Source of the DNA: Bacteroidetes bacterium HGW-Bacteroidetes-8 | Lineage (GTDB): Bacteria > Bacteroidota > Bacteroidia > Bacteroidales > UBA932 | Assembly (NCBI GenBank): GCA_002840895.1 | Contig: PHCZ01000003.1 | Span: forward strand, 124,001-188,000 | Direction: 5' to 3' | Length of the DNA: 64,000 bases | Shown here: positions 45,425 to 54,498 of the stretch, one piece after another | Layout: each line of letters begins with the position of its first letter | Numbering within the stretch: position 1 is the first letter of the stretch | Made by a program: the position numbers and the translations under genes | The notes under the pieces: model-generated | Told to the model about the DNA's origin: nothing | The model's input: only the letters and a program-made list of their open reading frames with translations | The model's database searches: none

Positions 45425-45871
45425 TTACTGATTTGCTGCCTTTATCCAGGCCTGATTTCTTCCTATGAGACCCCAACCGTCCAAAGAACCGCGAACTTTA
45501 AGCTTCCCGCTCTTTGAGTCATAGGAGATGGTGCAGCTGTAGATCTTTCCGTCCAGTGGGTCCAGAATGGTTCCTCCAGTGAGTTTATCTTTATCTGCCT
45601 TCATATTTTTTATAAAGGTGAGCCCGGCAACCGGTTTGTTTTTATCTGCACCAGTACATTTATCGCAAAGTCTTTTAGGGTCGCCTGTTAATAGGGTCAC
45701 AATAACCCCCTCATAGGAACCGCTTGGTGCCTGGTAGATGTTAACCAGGGATTTTTGCCTCCCCTCCTCATCTATTGTATACCATTTACCAACAATTTTA
45801 TTGATTTGAGAGTACGCCGACAAACTAATCAGCATAAATAGCACCGATGTCAGAATTGTAATCTTTTTCAT
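45425..45871 (-). CDS. Exported DUF2147 protein
   Basis: 148 residues with a signal peptide (about 1-21, LSAYSQ). The family pattern is clear: IVGKWYTIDEEGRQKSLVNIY, CDKCTGADKNKPVAGLTFIKNMK (a CxxC pair at about 69-72), GGTILDPLDGKIYSCTISYD and LKVRGSLDGWGLIGRNQAWIK. DUF2147 proteins are small periplasmic beta-rich proteins of unknown function. It lies 42 bp after sufD and before nrdJ. Confidence 0.85.
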   Translation of the reverse strand: MKKITILTSVLFMLISLSAYSQINKIVGKWYTIDEEGRQKSLVNIYQAPSGSYEGVIVTLLTGDPKRLCDKCTGADKNKPVAGLTFIKNMKADKDKLTGGTILDPLDGKIYSCTISYDSKSGKLKVRGSLDGWGLIGRNQAWIKAANQ

Positions 45872-45913
45872 TTTTTTAATGTTTTTATACCCTCCGAAGA
45901 TAATAATAATTTT

Positions 45914-46960
45914 TTAACAACAGTTCATACTGCAGTTGGTACAGTGCCCGAACTCTCCCCGTAACCTTGATTCCACAAGATCGCTAAGACGCACTCTAAG
46001 CTGCTCGTTGTTAATATTCTCCAACACATCATACACAAAAGCAAGTTGTTGCAGTAGTTTGGCCTCCTGCCTGCCTATTCCGCGGGATCTCATATAAAAA
46101 AGAGCATTCTCATCCAGTCTTCCGCTGGTTGCTCCGTGAGAACACTTCACATCATCTGCATATATCTCCAGTTGTGGCTGAGCATATGCTTTAGCCGAAG
46201 GCGAGATGAGAAGGTTGTGGTTTGCCTGGTAGGCCTCTGTCTTTTGAGCATCCTTTGCAACAACTATCCTCCCCGTAAAGGTTGCTCTTGACTCATCGTC
46301 CAGAATCCCCTTAAAAAGCTGCCTGCTTATGCAATCCGGTACAAGATGGTTCATTAATACATTTGTCTTGATTGTCTGTTTTCCGTCAACCAGATATACC
46401 CCGTTTAGTTCACACACAGAGCCCTTCCCGGCAAGCTTCACATTAAAATCGTTAATGAGCATAGCTCCGTGAAGCGTTACCACATTAATCCGAATAAATG
46501 CATCAGATTCAATATTAAGATCAAAATTCACAGTATGCTCAGAGTTGTTATGCTCATTCTGCATAACCACAATATTAACACGGGCCCCAGCGCCAACATT
46601 AATCTTAACCTCCTCCTCCGTTTTAAAGCTGTCCAGAGTCAATGTGTGTGTGCAGAGGAGAATGTTGGATTCTGTGTTCCTGCCAAAAATCAAATTGTTT
46701 TTAAAGGTGAGGTCCTCAGTATCGGAAGAGTCTCTAAAGCTTATAATCTGAACGTTTTCCGAAAGGTGACAATCATCGTTTACAATATAGTTAAACCCCC
46801 TCTCTCCTTTGGGTGCAGAGACAGAGACGCCCTCACAAGGGTCTACTCTATCCCTTAAGACCCCGTTTGTGACAAAAGCCTGAATAGTCTGTGGCAGAGG
46901 AACCCTGCATCGGAAGACCTCGGGAATTTCAGGTGTGTATTTGAATTTACTCTCACTCAT
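45914..46960 (-). CDS. sufD: Shortened Fe-S assembly protein SufD
   Basis: 348 residues. The beta-helix core of SufD is intact, including PQLEIYADDVKCSHGATSGRLDENALFYMRSRGI (about 265-298), the conserved interface with the Cys and His that contribute to cluster building with SufB. The C-terminus ends in a Cys-rich tail (CTNCSMNCC). Bacteroides SufD proteins, as I know them, are about 450 residues with an N-terminal helical part; here only about 25 residues precede the core, so that part is missing. The gap to sufC is 3 bp, so no upstream coding sequence exists. Confidence 0.88.
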   Translation of the reverse strand: MSESKFKYTPEIPEVFRCRVPLPQTIQAFVTNGVLRDRVDPCEGVSVSAPKGERGFNYIVNDDCHLSENVQIISFRDSSDTEDLTFKNNLIFGRNTESNILLCTHTLTLDSFKTEEEVKINVGAGARVNIVVMQNEHNNSEHTVNFDLNIESDAFIRINVVTLHGAMLINDFNVKLAGKGSVCELNGVYLVDGKQTIKTNVLMNHLVPDCISRQLFKGILDDESRATFTGRIVVAKDAQKTEAYQANHNLLISPSAKAYAQPQLEIYADDVKCSHGATSGRLDENALFYMRSRGIGRQEAKLLQQLAFVYDVLENINNEQLRVRLSDLVESRLRGEFGHCTNCSMNCC

Positions 46961-46963
46961 AAT

Positions 46964-47707
46964 CTAGGCGTTTATCAGCCAGTCATAGCCCCTCTCCTCA
47001 ACTTCAAGAGCAAGCTCTTTACCGGCTCTCTTTATTATTCTTCCGTCATAAAGCACGTGCACAACATCCGGTATAATATAGTCCAAAAGACGCTGATAGT
47101 GAGTTATTACTATAAAGGCGTTATCTGGTCTCTTGAGTTTATTCACCCCGGCAGCAACAACTCTTAAAGCGTCTATATCCAACCCGCTGTCAGTTTCGTC
47201 AAGAATTGACAACACCGGTTCAAGCATTGCAAGCTGGAATATCTCATTTCTCTTCTTCTCCCCCCCGGAAAACCCTACATTTACACCTCTGCTGGAGAAG
47301 GAGCTGTCCATCTCTACAACAGCCATCTTCTCCCTCATTAACTTAAGAAACTCGGCAGCCGAAATTGGGGGGAGGCCTCTAAATTTCCTCTGCTCATTTA
47401 TTGCCGTTTTCATAAAGTTGACATTACTCACACCCGGAATCTCTACTGGATACTGAAATCCCAGAAATATCCCGTTCCTGGCACGATCTTCCGGAGATAG
47501 CTCCAGCAGATTTGATCCCCTGAATATTATCTCTCCCTGAGTTACCTCAAATGTATCCCTTCCTGCAAGCACTGCCGAAAGAGTGCTTTTCCCGGAGCCG
47601 TTGGGCCCCATAATAGCGTGCACCTCTCCTGCATTAACTGAGATATCAATCCCTTTTAAAATCTCCTTCCCGTTGATGGAGGCGTGCAATCCCTTTATCT
47701 CTAACAT
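46964..47707 (-). CDS. sufC: Fe-S assembly ATPase SufC
   Basis: 247 residues from the ATG at 47707 (MLEIKGLHASI). An upstream in-frame ATG would overlap pnuC and is rejected. ABC motifs are intact: Walker A GPNGSGKS (about 34-41), signature FSGGEKKRNE (about 143-152), Walker B with LSILDETDSGLDIDAL (about 164-179), and the switch His in ITHYQR. SufC forms the SufBC2D scaffold and powers cluster assembly. It is separated from sufB by a pnuC gene in this genome. Confidence 0.96.
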   Translation of the reverse strand: MLEIKGLHASINGKEILKGIDISVNAGEVHAIMGPNGSGKSTLSAVLAGRDTFEVTQGEIIFRGSNLLELSPEDRARNGIFLGFQYPVEIPGVSNVNFMKTAINEQRKFRGLPPISAAEFLKLMREKMAVVEMDSSFSSRGVNVGFSGGEKKRNEIFQLAMLEPVLSILDETDSGLDIDALRVVAAGVNKLKRPDNAFIVITHYQRLLDYIIPDVVHVLYDGRIIKRAGKELALEVEERGYDWLINA

Positions 47708-47726
47708 ATCGATTAAAATTTTCTCA

Positions 47727-48380
47727 TTAATTGTTATCTCTCCACTGCTTTCTCCACATTGTAAATCCAAAAAACGCCAACACAAGATAGCCTGCGCTTA
47801 CCATTGGCAGGAAAACCATTCCCGCTAAAATATAGAGTGTGATATTTGTAACATTAACTGTAAACCACGCTGCCCAACACTCAAGTTTTTTCTGGGCAGA
47901 GAGGTATTGTGCGGTTAAAATTGCCATAGTGACAAACGCATCCAAAAAAGGTCTCTGTGCCTGAGAGAAGATTGATGGAAAGAGATCGTCAATATAGGTA
48001 AGGACAAAGCCCCACACTGCGGCAAGCACAAATAGCTGAACAACAAAGTAAACCCTCTTGCTGTTGCTCATAAGTGTCACCTTTAGCTGATGGATACTGT
48101 TCTCCTCGCCGCTTCTTGGATGTGTCCATCTATAGTGTCCGTAAAAATTTATTATAAAAGAGACCGGCTGAACCAGCATACTGGAGTATAGCCCCTTCTG
48201 ATAAAACAGAATAAAGAGCAGGATATTGTAAAGATATCCCATCCAAAAATTGGCAACCTTTGCCCTGGTGGCAAGATAGACACAGGTGAGTCCCGAGGCC
48301 ACAGATAGAATCTCAATAAGAGATACCCCCTGACCTGCTATAGAAAATATTATATTGTCCGTACTAAAAAGCTCAAGCAT
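47727..48380 (-). CDS. pnuC: PnuC-family transporter (copy 2), inside the suf cluster
   Basis: 217 residues with about seven membrane segments. PnuC-like regions: VANFWMGYLYNILLFILFYQKGLYSSMLVQPVSFIINFYGHYRW (about 42-85) and ECWAAWFTVNVTNITLYILAG (about 167-187). The last segment reads YLVLAFFGFTMWRKQW, which lacks the NSxxGxxxW form seen in copy 1 (22605-23312). The two therefore may differ in substrate (nicotinamide riboside, thiamine or another vitamin precursor). It lies 29 bp after sufB and 19 bp before sufC on the same strand. Confidence 0.83.
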   Translation of the reverse strand: MLELFSTDNIIFSIAGQGVSLIEILSVASGLTCVYLATRAKVANFWMGYLYNILLFILFYQKGLYSSMLVQPVSFIINFYGHYRWTHPRSGEENSIHQLKVTLMSNSKRVYFVVQLFVLAAVWGFVLTYIDDLFPSIFSQAQRPFLDAFVTMAILTAQYLSAQKKLECWAAWFTVNVTNITLYILAGMVFLPMVSAGYLVLAFFGFTMWRKQWRDNN

Positions 48381-48409
48381 CTTTTTATATATCTCTAATT
48401 TAACACCGT

Positions 48410-49843
48410 TTACCCGACACTCCCTTCGAGGGTGATCTGTAGTAGTTTCTGAGCCTCAACCGCAAACTCCATTGGCAGTTGATTAAGAACTTCCTTTGCA
48501 TATCCATTAACAATAAGACCTACAGCATCTTCGGGCCCGATTCCTCTTTGAAGACAGTAGAAGAGTTGGTCTTCACTTATCTTTGAAGTAGTGGCCTCGT
48601 GCTCCAGAATCGCACTCTCATTTTCATTTTCGATATATGGGAAAGTGTGAGCCCCGCATTTGTCTCCCAACAAAAGCGAGTCACACTGAGTGTGGTTCCT
48701 TGCATTGTCTGCATTAGGCAAAATCTTGACAAGTCCTCTGTAGCTGTTCTGACTTACTCCTGCGGAGATTCCTTTGCTTACAATCCGGCTTTTTGTGTTT
48801 TTGCCGATATGTATCATCTTGGTTCCTGTATCTGCCTGTTGATGGTGGTTGGTTACGGCAACCGAGTAGAACTCCGACGAGGAGTTGTCCCCTCTCAAAA
48901 TTGTGCTCGGATACTTCCAGGTGATTGCAGAGCCGGTCTCTACCTGGGCCCAGCACAATTTGCTGTTCTCACCTTTGCAGATGCCTCTCTTAGTCACAAA
49001 GTTGAATATCCCCCCCTTACCGCTTGAGTCCCCCGGGTACCAATTCTGTACAGTGGAGTACTTCACCTCGGCATCCTTCATTACAACAATCTCAACAACC
49101 GCAGCGTGAAGTTGGTTCTCATCTCTCTGTGGCGCAGTGCAACCTTCAAGATAGCTTACATACGAACCCTCCTCTGCTACAATAAGGGTTCTCTCAAACT
49201 GACCTGTTCCCTTTGCATTTATTCGGAAATAGCTCGATAGCTCCATTGGACATCTCACCCCTTTTGGTATATAGCAGAATGAGCCGTCACTGAAAACTGC
49301 CGAGTTAAGCGCTGCATAGTAGTTGTCTCCGTAAGGAACTACACTGGCGAGGTATCTCTTGATAAGATCCGGATAGTCTCTAACAGCCTCAGAGAATGAA
49401 CAGAATATTATTCCTTTATCTGCAAGCTGCTCTCTGAATGTTGTTTTAACTGAGACCGAATCAAAAACTGCATCTACTGCAACTCCGGAGAGTATCTTTC
49501 TTTCGTTTAACGGGATTCCCAGTTTTTCAAATGTAGCCTCAAGTTCCGGGTCAATCTCTCCCCCCTCAACCATTTTTTTTGGTGCAGAGAAGTATATGAT
49601 ATCCTGGTAATCAATTGTAGGGATCTTTAAATGGGGCCATTTGGGCATTGTCATTGTAAGCCATTTACTGTATGCTTTTAATCTAAACTCAAGCATCCAC
49701 TCCGGCTCTCCCTTTTTTGCCGAGATAGCTTTTATTATCTCCTCATTAAGTCCTTTTGGAAAGCTCTCCTGTTCCAGCAGGGTCTCAAAACCGTGCTCAT
49801 ATTCGGACTCCGTTACTTTTTGAATTATATCGTTTTCGCTCAT
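48410..49843 (-). CDS. sufB: Fe-S assembly protein SufB
   Basis: 477 residues, full length. SufB features include [35 protein letters not shown] (about 88-122), the central beta-helix with [18 protein letters not shown], and the C-terminal [34 protein letters not shown] (about 390-423) that holds the cluster-building Cys region. It is the Fe-S scaffold subunit with SufC and SufD. It heads a minus-strand run that continues through pnuC, sufC, sufD, DUF2147, nrdJ and ispE. No sufS, sufE or sufU is visible nearby. Confidence 0.96.
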   Translation of the reverse strand: MSENDIIQKVTESEYEHGFETLLEQESFPKGLNEEIIKAISAKKGEPEWMLEFRLKAYSKWLTMTMPKWPHLKIPTIDYQDIIYFSAPKKMVEGGEIDPELEATFEKLGIPLNERKILSGVAVDAVFDSVSVKTTFREQLADKGIIFCSFSEAVRDYPDLIKRYLASVVPYGDNYYAALNSAVFSDGSFCYIPKGVRCPMELSSYFRINAKGTGQFERTLIVAEEGSYVSYLEGCTAPQRDENQLHAAVVEIVVMKDAEVKYSTVQNWYPGDSSGKGGIFNFVTKRGICKGENSKLCWAQVETGSAITWKYPSTILRGDNSSSEFYSVAVTNHHQQADTGTKMIHIGKNTKSRIVSKGISAGVSQNSYRGLVKILPNADNARNHTQCDSLLLGDKCGAHTFPYIENENESAILEHEATTSKISEDQLFYCLQRGIGPEDAVGLIVNGYAKEVLNQLPMEFAVEAQKLLQITLEGSVG

Positions 49844-49850
49844 GGTGGCG

Positions 49851-49858
49851 CAAAGTTA
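49851..49858 (-). promoter_or_regulatory. sufB: Second -7 box for sufB
   Basis: Minus strand TAACTTTG, eight bases before the sufB ATG. If used, the mRNA would be nearly leaderless. Confidence 0.3.
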
Positions 49859-49871
49859 TATCTTTTTAAAC

Positions 49872-49879
49872 TATTTTTG
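49872..49879 (+). promoter_or_regulatory. -7 box for the ThiL-like gene
   Basis: TATTTTTG followed by C, 18 bp before the ATG at 49898, inside a 54-bp divergent gap. Confidence 0.45.
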
Positions 49880-49883
49880 CATA

Positions 49884-49891
49884 CAAATATA
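49884..49891 (-). promoter_or_regulatory. sufB: -7 box for the suf run
   Basis: Minus strand TATATTTG, 40 bp before the sufB ATG. TTTG lies 23 bp upstream at 49915-49918. It lies four bases from the plus-strand box. Confidence 0.45.
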
Positions 49892-49897
49892 TTCGAT

Positions 49898-50887
49898 ATG
49901 GCTAAAATTGAAAGCAAAGGTAAAGTGCCAATGATTCAGGATCTTTTTCTTAATTTCGGGTTAACTCCCAACAAGGAATTTTTCGCGGACAACACCGGAT
50001 TCACCTACTCCTCCTCTCATAAGGTGATGCTTGAAGGGATCGATTTTGACCTTATCTACACCCCTCTGAAACATCTTGGTTACAAGGCGGTGCTAAATGT
50101 GCTAGGGCCACTTTACTCAGGTGGTTTTGAACCTGAATCCCTCTCCGTGAGAGTTGCCCTCTCAAAAAAATTCTCAAACACCTCAATTGAAGAGCTGTGG
50201 AGCGGAGTTGTTGCTGCTTTCAAAGAGCACGGGTTGCAAAACATAGATCTTGATCTTCTCCCTTCGGTAACCGGACTTACAATTAGCCTTTCGTCACAGG
50301 GAAAACAAAAAAACGAGCTCTTTGTTCAACGCCCATCTTGCAAATCCTCCGATCTTCTATGCCTTAGCGGTGGGTTAGGTGCTGCATATTTGGGGCTTCA
50401 AATTCTTGAAAGAGAGAAGATGATTTTCGAGAAGGATGGTACTCAACCACAACTGGAAAAGTACAAATTTGTTCTGCAGGCATACCTTAACCCCTATATA
50501 GACAAGAGCCTTTTTGAGACAATGAAGAGCGTTGGAATCTATCCAAGCCGGGGTGAGTTTGTGGTAAATGGCCTGGCAGATTCTGTCAAGAGCATCTGCC
50601 TTGCAAAAAACCTTGGGGCTAAAGTATTTATGAATAGAATCCCACTGGCTTCAGGAGCAACTGAGGTTGCCGGAGAGATAAATATAGACCCTGTTACCGC
50701 AGCTCTCAACGGAGGAGATGACTACAAGTTCCTCTTTGCCGTTCCTCTTGAAAAGCACGAAGTTTTACAAAAAGAGTTTCCTCAGTTAGATATTATTGGT
50801 CATCTGTGTGACCCACAGGCAGGAGCACTCTTCGTAACTCCGGACGGAACTGAACTTAGTCTAAAAGCTCAGGGTTGGGACAAATGA
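49898..50887 (+). CDS. Degenerate ThiL/AIR-synthase-like protein
   Basis: 329 residues from the ATG at 49898; an upstream in-frame ATG lies inside the divergent sufB and is rejected. The fold resembles ThiL: a VMLEGIDFDLIYTPLKHLGYKAVLNVLG stretch aligns with the EGVHF...GyKAlavNlSDlaAMGA region, and ALNGGDDYKFLFAVP aligns with the GGEDYELL strand. However, the metal- and nucleotide-binding parts are missing: no GDDAAV loop, no SDLAAMGA and no GGDT. Thiamine monophosphate kinase activity is therefore doubtful. It is convergent with dnaE (27-base overlap). Confidence 0.75.
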   Translation: MAKIESKGKVPMIQDLFLNFGLTPNKEFFADNTGFTYSSSHKVMLEGIDFDLIYTPLKHLGYKAVLNVLGPLYSGGFEPESLSVRVALSKKFSNTSIEELWSGVVAAFKEHGLQNIDLDLLPSVTGLTISLSSQGKQKNELFVQRPSCKSSDLLCLSGGLGAAYLGLQILEREKMIFEKDGTQPQLEKYKFVLQAYLNPYIDKSLFETMKSVGIYPSRGEFVVNGLADSVKSICLAKNLGAKVFMNRIPLASGATEVAGEINIDPVTAALNGGDDYKFLFAVPLEKHEVLQKEFPQLDIIGHLCDPQAGALFVTPDGTELSLKAQGWDK

Positions 50888-53800
50888 TACGTTGACATTT
50901 CTCAGCTCCAGATAACTGAGCAGATCTGTATTTAGAGAGACCATATATTTTGTTGAAAAGAACTCGACTGCAACCTTGTTATCGTAGTCAAGAAACTTAA
51001 TGGTGAGGGTCGTCTTCCCCTTATTCTGTTTAATAACCTTAAGAAGCTCATTTCGAAAGCCTGGGGTTACCATCTTTACCGGAATATTGAGGGTTAACTC
51101 CTTTATAAACTCCTCTTTTGTGTTTGCAAGATGCCTTATTCTCTTTACTTTAAGCTCATAATCTACGGATTTTGCCTCCTCTTTACCCGCAGATGAGAAT
51201 CCAAACCTTGGAGAGATAGAACACTTTAGAATCAGCGGAAGGTTAGGTTGCATATACTGCATAAAAGCCTCATAATCTTTCCCGTAAATTGCAAAGTTTT
51301 GAGACGCGTTAAAGTCCTCAATTGTAAAATTTGCAAATGGCTTGCCGGAGCTTCTTGTATAAGATATCTTAACTGAAGTAACAATTCCGGCAATTATAAT
51401 CTCTTTGCCCTGCAGAGCCTCTTCTTTAGGAGCCTGAGCAACCAGATCTGCAGCATCTGCAACGGTGCAGGTTGTAAAGTTTTTAACCTCAAAAGCAAAC
51501 TGGTCCAATGGATGTGCAGATAGGTACATCCCCACAAGCTCCTTCTCTTTTTTGAGAAGTTCGTGCATATCTACCTCGACAGCAGACGGAATCTCCGGAG
51601 GTACTAATTTCACACTTTCGCTGGTTCCAAAAAGGGAGCTGCCTCCATTTACTGTATCTGTCTGAAATCTGTTTCCGTAACGGATTAGTGCGTCCAGAAA
51701 TAGTTCATCTTTATTGGTTGTGCCAAGATATTGCGCTCTCTTTATCGGTTCAAAACTATCGAAACCTCCGGCATAGATTAGCGACTCAATGGTCTTTCTG
51801 TTTACCACCCCAAGGTTTATTCTCTCAATAAAGTTGTAGATTGAGCTAAATGGTCCGCTACCCTCCTCTCTTGCCTTTACAATGTTCTCTACGGCAGCCG
51901 AACCTACTCCTTTAACTCCCGCCATACCAAAACGGATGTTTCCCCTCTTATTTACGGTAAATGTATCTATGCTCTCGTTCACATCCGGGCCGAGAACCTC
52001 TATCTTCATCCTCTTACACTCATCCATCAGCTTGCTAAGCTCATCTATGTCGTTCAAATTTCTGCTGAGTGTGGCTGCCATAAATTCCGGAGGATAGTTT
52101 GCCTTAAGGTAGGCTGTATGATATCCTATTAGTGCATAGCAGGTTGAGTGCGATTTATTGAATGCATATTGTGCAAAGGCTTCCCAATCTTTCCATATCT
52201 TCTCCAGCACATCTTCCGGATGACCGTTTGCCTTGCCTCCGGAGATAAAACGCTCCTTAAGGGTATCCATTGTAGCTTTGTCCTTCTTTCCCATAGCTTT
52301 ACGAAGGGTATCTGCATCACCCTTAGTAAGAGAGGCTATCTTTTGACAGAGCAACATAACCTGCTCCTGGTATACAGTTATTCCGTAGGTAGAGGAGAGT
52401 ACCTCCTCCATTACAGGAAGGTCATACTCTATCTGTTTAAGACCGTGCTTTCTATTGACAAAATCGGGGATATACTCCATAGGTCCCGGCCTATAGAGAG
52501 CGTTCATAGCAATAAGGTCTTCTAGCCGGTTAGGTTTAAGCTCACGGAGCCATTTTCTCATTCCGTCACTCTCAAACTGGAAGGTGGCAACAGAGTCTCC
52601 TCTGCTAAACAGAGCGTAGGTAGCCTCATCATCAAGAGGGATAGAGTCTATATCTATCTCCACCCCCCTGGATTTTTTTATGTTTACAATTGCATCCTTA
52701 ATAATGGAGAGGGTTCTCAGCCCCAGAAAATCCATTTTAAGCATTCCAACCTTCTCTATCTGAGACCCCTCATACTGAGAAACCCATATTTTCTCTCCGG
52801 TCTCCTTATCGTTGGCTGTTGTTATTGGAATATGCTCCCTGAGGTCATCCCTTCCTATTATAATTGCACAAGCGTGCACACCTACGTTTCTTACAGTCCC
52901 CTCCAGTTTTCGGGCATACTCCAGGGTCTCTCTTACAAGTGGCTCTCCGTTATTGTATGCATCTGCAAAATCCGGCACCAGCTTAATACAGTTGTCTATT
53001 GTTACGTCTACATTATCTCCTTTTTCGTCGTTGGGAAATCTGTTAGGAACAAGTTTGGCAAGTCTGTCAGACTCTGCAAGGGGAAGACGTTGAATTCTGG
53101 CGATATCCCGAATTGCGCTCTTTGCTGCCATTGTTCCGAAAGTAATCACGTGAGATACGTGGTCTTCTCCATATTTCTGCTCTACATATTTGAGAACCTT
53201 GTGCCTTCCGTCATCGTCAAAGTCAATATCTATATCCGGCATAGATATTCTGTCCGGATTTAGGAAACGCTCAAAGAGGAGATCATATTTGAGAGGGTCG
53301 ATATCTGTAATTCTAAGTGAGTAGGCCACTACTGAGCCGGCTGCAGAACCTCTGCCCGGCCCTACGGCAACCCCCATATTCCTGGCAGCTGCAATAAAAT
53401 CCTGCACAATGAGAAAATAGTCCGGATAACCCATAAATTTGATGGTTGCCAGTTCAAAATCTATCCTCTCTCTGTGCTCTTCGCTTAGCTCTTTATATCT
53501 GCTGATCGCCCCCTGATATGTGAGTTCGCGCAGGTAGTCATTAGAGTCGGCAAAGGTTTCCGGAATTGGAAAATTTGGCATAATTGGTTTTGATTCAATC
53601 TTATATGCCTCAATTTTGTTTGCAATCTCAATAGTGTTCTCCATAACTTCAGGAAGATCAGAGAAGATTTGGGTCATCTCTTCCTGTGTCTTAAGGTACT
53701 CCTGCTTTGTATATCTAAGTCTGTTTGGGTCGTCATAATCTGCATTGGTGGTAAGGCAGATAAGCCTGTCGTGAGCCTCTCTGTCGTCCTGTGCCACAAA

Positions 53801-54451
53801 ATGCACATCGTTTGTTGCGATGCATTTAATTCCAAGCTTCCCGGCAATCTCCAGAATTCCTTTGTTTGCCTTGCACTGCGCTTCAAAAGTGGTTTGATCT
53901 GCACCGGGAACATCTGTCTCGTGTCGTTGGATTTCGAGATAGTAATCATCTCCGAAGAGGTTCTGATACCACATTGCCGCCTCCGTTGCCCTCTCCATAT
54001 TTCCGGCCAACAGAGCCTGATTTACCTCTCCCCCTAGACAGGCAGAGGTGCAGATAAGGTTTGACCCGAAGCGCTCAAGAAGCTCCCTATCTATCCTGGG
54101 TTTAGAGTAGAATCCCTCAATAAATGCGTTAGAACTTAATTTTACCAGATTCTTATATCCATCATAATTTTTGGCTAAAAGAACAAGGTGATAGCTGCCC
54201 TGGTCTTCCTTCCCCTTTTTACTAAAACGTGACCCTTTTGCCACATAGACCTCGCAGCCCACTATCGGCTTAACATCCGGATAATTTGAAGCACATTCAA
54301 GAAACTCCTTTACTCCAAACATATTACCGTGATCTGTAATAGCGAGAGCTATCTGCTTGTCAACAGAGGCTTTTGCGAAAAGTTTGGGTATAGATGCCGC
54401 ACCATCAAGTATTGAGTAGTGAGTATGAACGTGCAGATGTACAAAAGCCAT
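50861..54451 (-). CDS. dnaE: DNA polymerase III subunit alpha
   Basis: 1196 residues. The PHP domain opens with FVHLHVHTHYSILDGAA and ITDHGNMFG. The polymerase active site has GPGRGSAAGSVVAYSL (about 368-383) and PDIDIDFDDDGRHKVL (about 408-423), and the tail has helix-hairpin-helix and OB-fold regions (KEIIIAGIVTSVKISYTRSSGKPFANFTIED). It is the replicative polymerase. It follows gpmI by 47 bp on the minus strand. Its 3' end overlaps the ThiL-like gene by 27 bases. Confidence 0.97.
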   Translation of the reverse strand: MAFVHLHVHTHYSILDGAASIPKLFAKASVDKQIALAITDHGNMFGVKEFLECASNYPDVKPIVGCEVYVAKGSRFSKKGKEDQGSYHLVLLAKNYDGYKNLVKLSSNAFIEGFYSKPRIDRELLERFGSNLICTSACLGGEVNQALLAGNMERATEAAMWYQNLFGDDYYLEIQRHETDVPGADQTTFEAQCKANKGILEIAGKLGIKCIATNDVHFVAQDDREAHDRLICLTTNADYDDPNRLRYTKQEYLKTQEEMTQIFSDLPEVMENTIEIANKIEAYKIESKPIMPNFPIPETFADSNDYLRELTYQGAISRYKELSEEHRERIDFELATIKFMGYPDYFLIVQDFIAAARNMGVAVGPGRGSAAGSVVAYSLRITDIDPLKYDLLFERFLNPDRISMPDIDIDFDDDGRHKVLKYVEQKYGEDHVSHVITFGTMAAKSAIRDIARIQRLPLAESDRLAKLVPNRFPNDEKGDNVDVTIDNCIKLVPDFADAYNNGEPLVRETLEYARKLEGTVRNVGVHACAIIIGRDDLREHIPITTANDKETGEKIWVSQYEGSQIEKVGMLKMDFLGLRTLSIIKDAIVNIKKSRGVEIDIDSIPLDDEATYALFSRGDSVATFQFESDGMRKWLRELKPNRLEDLIAMNALYRPGPMEYIPDFVNRKHGLKQIEYDLPVMEEVLSSTYGITVYQEQVMLLCQKIASLTKGDADTLRKAMGKKDKATMDTLKERFISGGKANGHPEDVLEKIWKDWEAFAQYAFNKSHSTCYALIGYHTAYLKANYPPEFMAATLSRNLNDIDELSKLMDECKRMKIEVLGPDVNESIDTFTVNKRGNIRFGMAGVKGVGSAAVENIVKAREEGSGPFSSIYNFIERINLGVVNRKTIESLIYAGGFDSFEPIKRAQYLGTTNKDELFLDALIRYGNRFQTDTVNGGSSLFGTSESVKLVPPEIPSAVEVDMHELLKKEKELVGMYLSAHPLDQFAFEVKNFTTCTVADAADLVAQAPKEEALQGKEIIIAGIVTSVKISYTRSSGKPFANFTIEDFNASQNFAIYGKDYEAFMQYMQPNLPLILKCSISPRFGFSSAGKEEAKSVDYELKVKRIRHLANTKEEFIKELTLNIPVKMVTPGFRNELLKVIKQNKGKTTLTIKFLDYDNKVAVEFFSTKYMVSLNTDLLSYLELRNVNVSFVPTLSF

Positions 54452-54498
54452 TGTTAGAGGGTTTCCAGAATTATAATTAAATTAATGAGTTAGCTATC

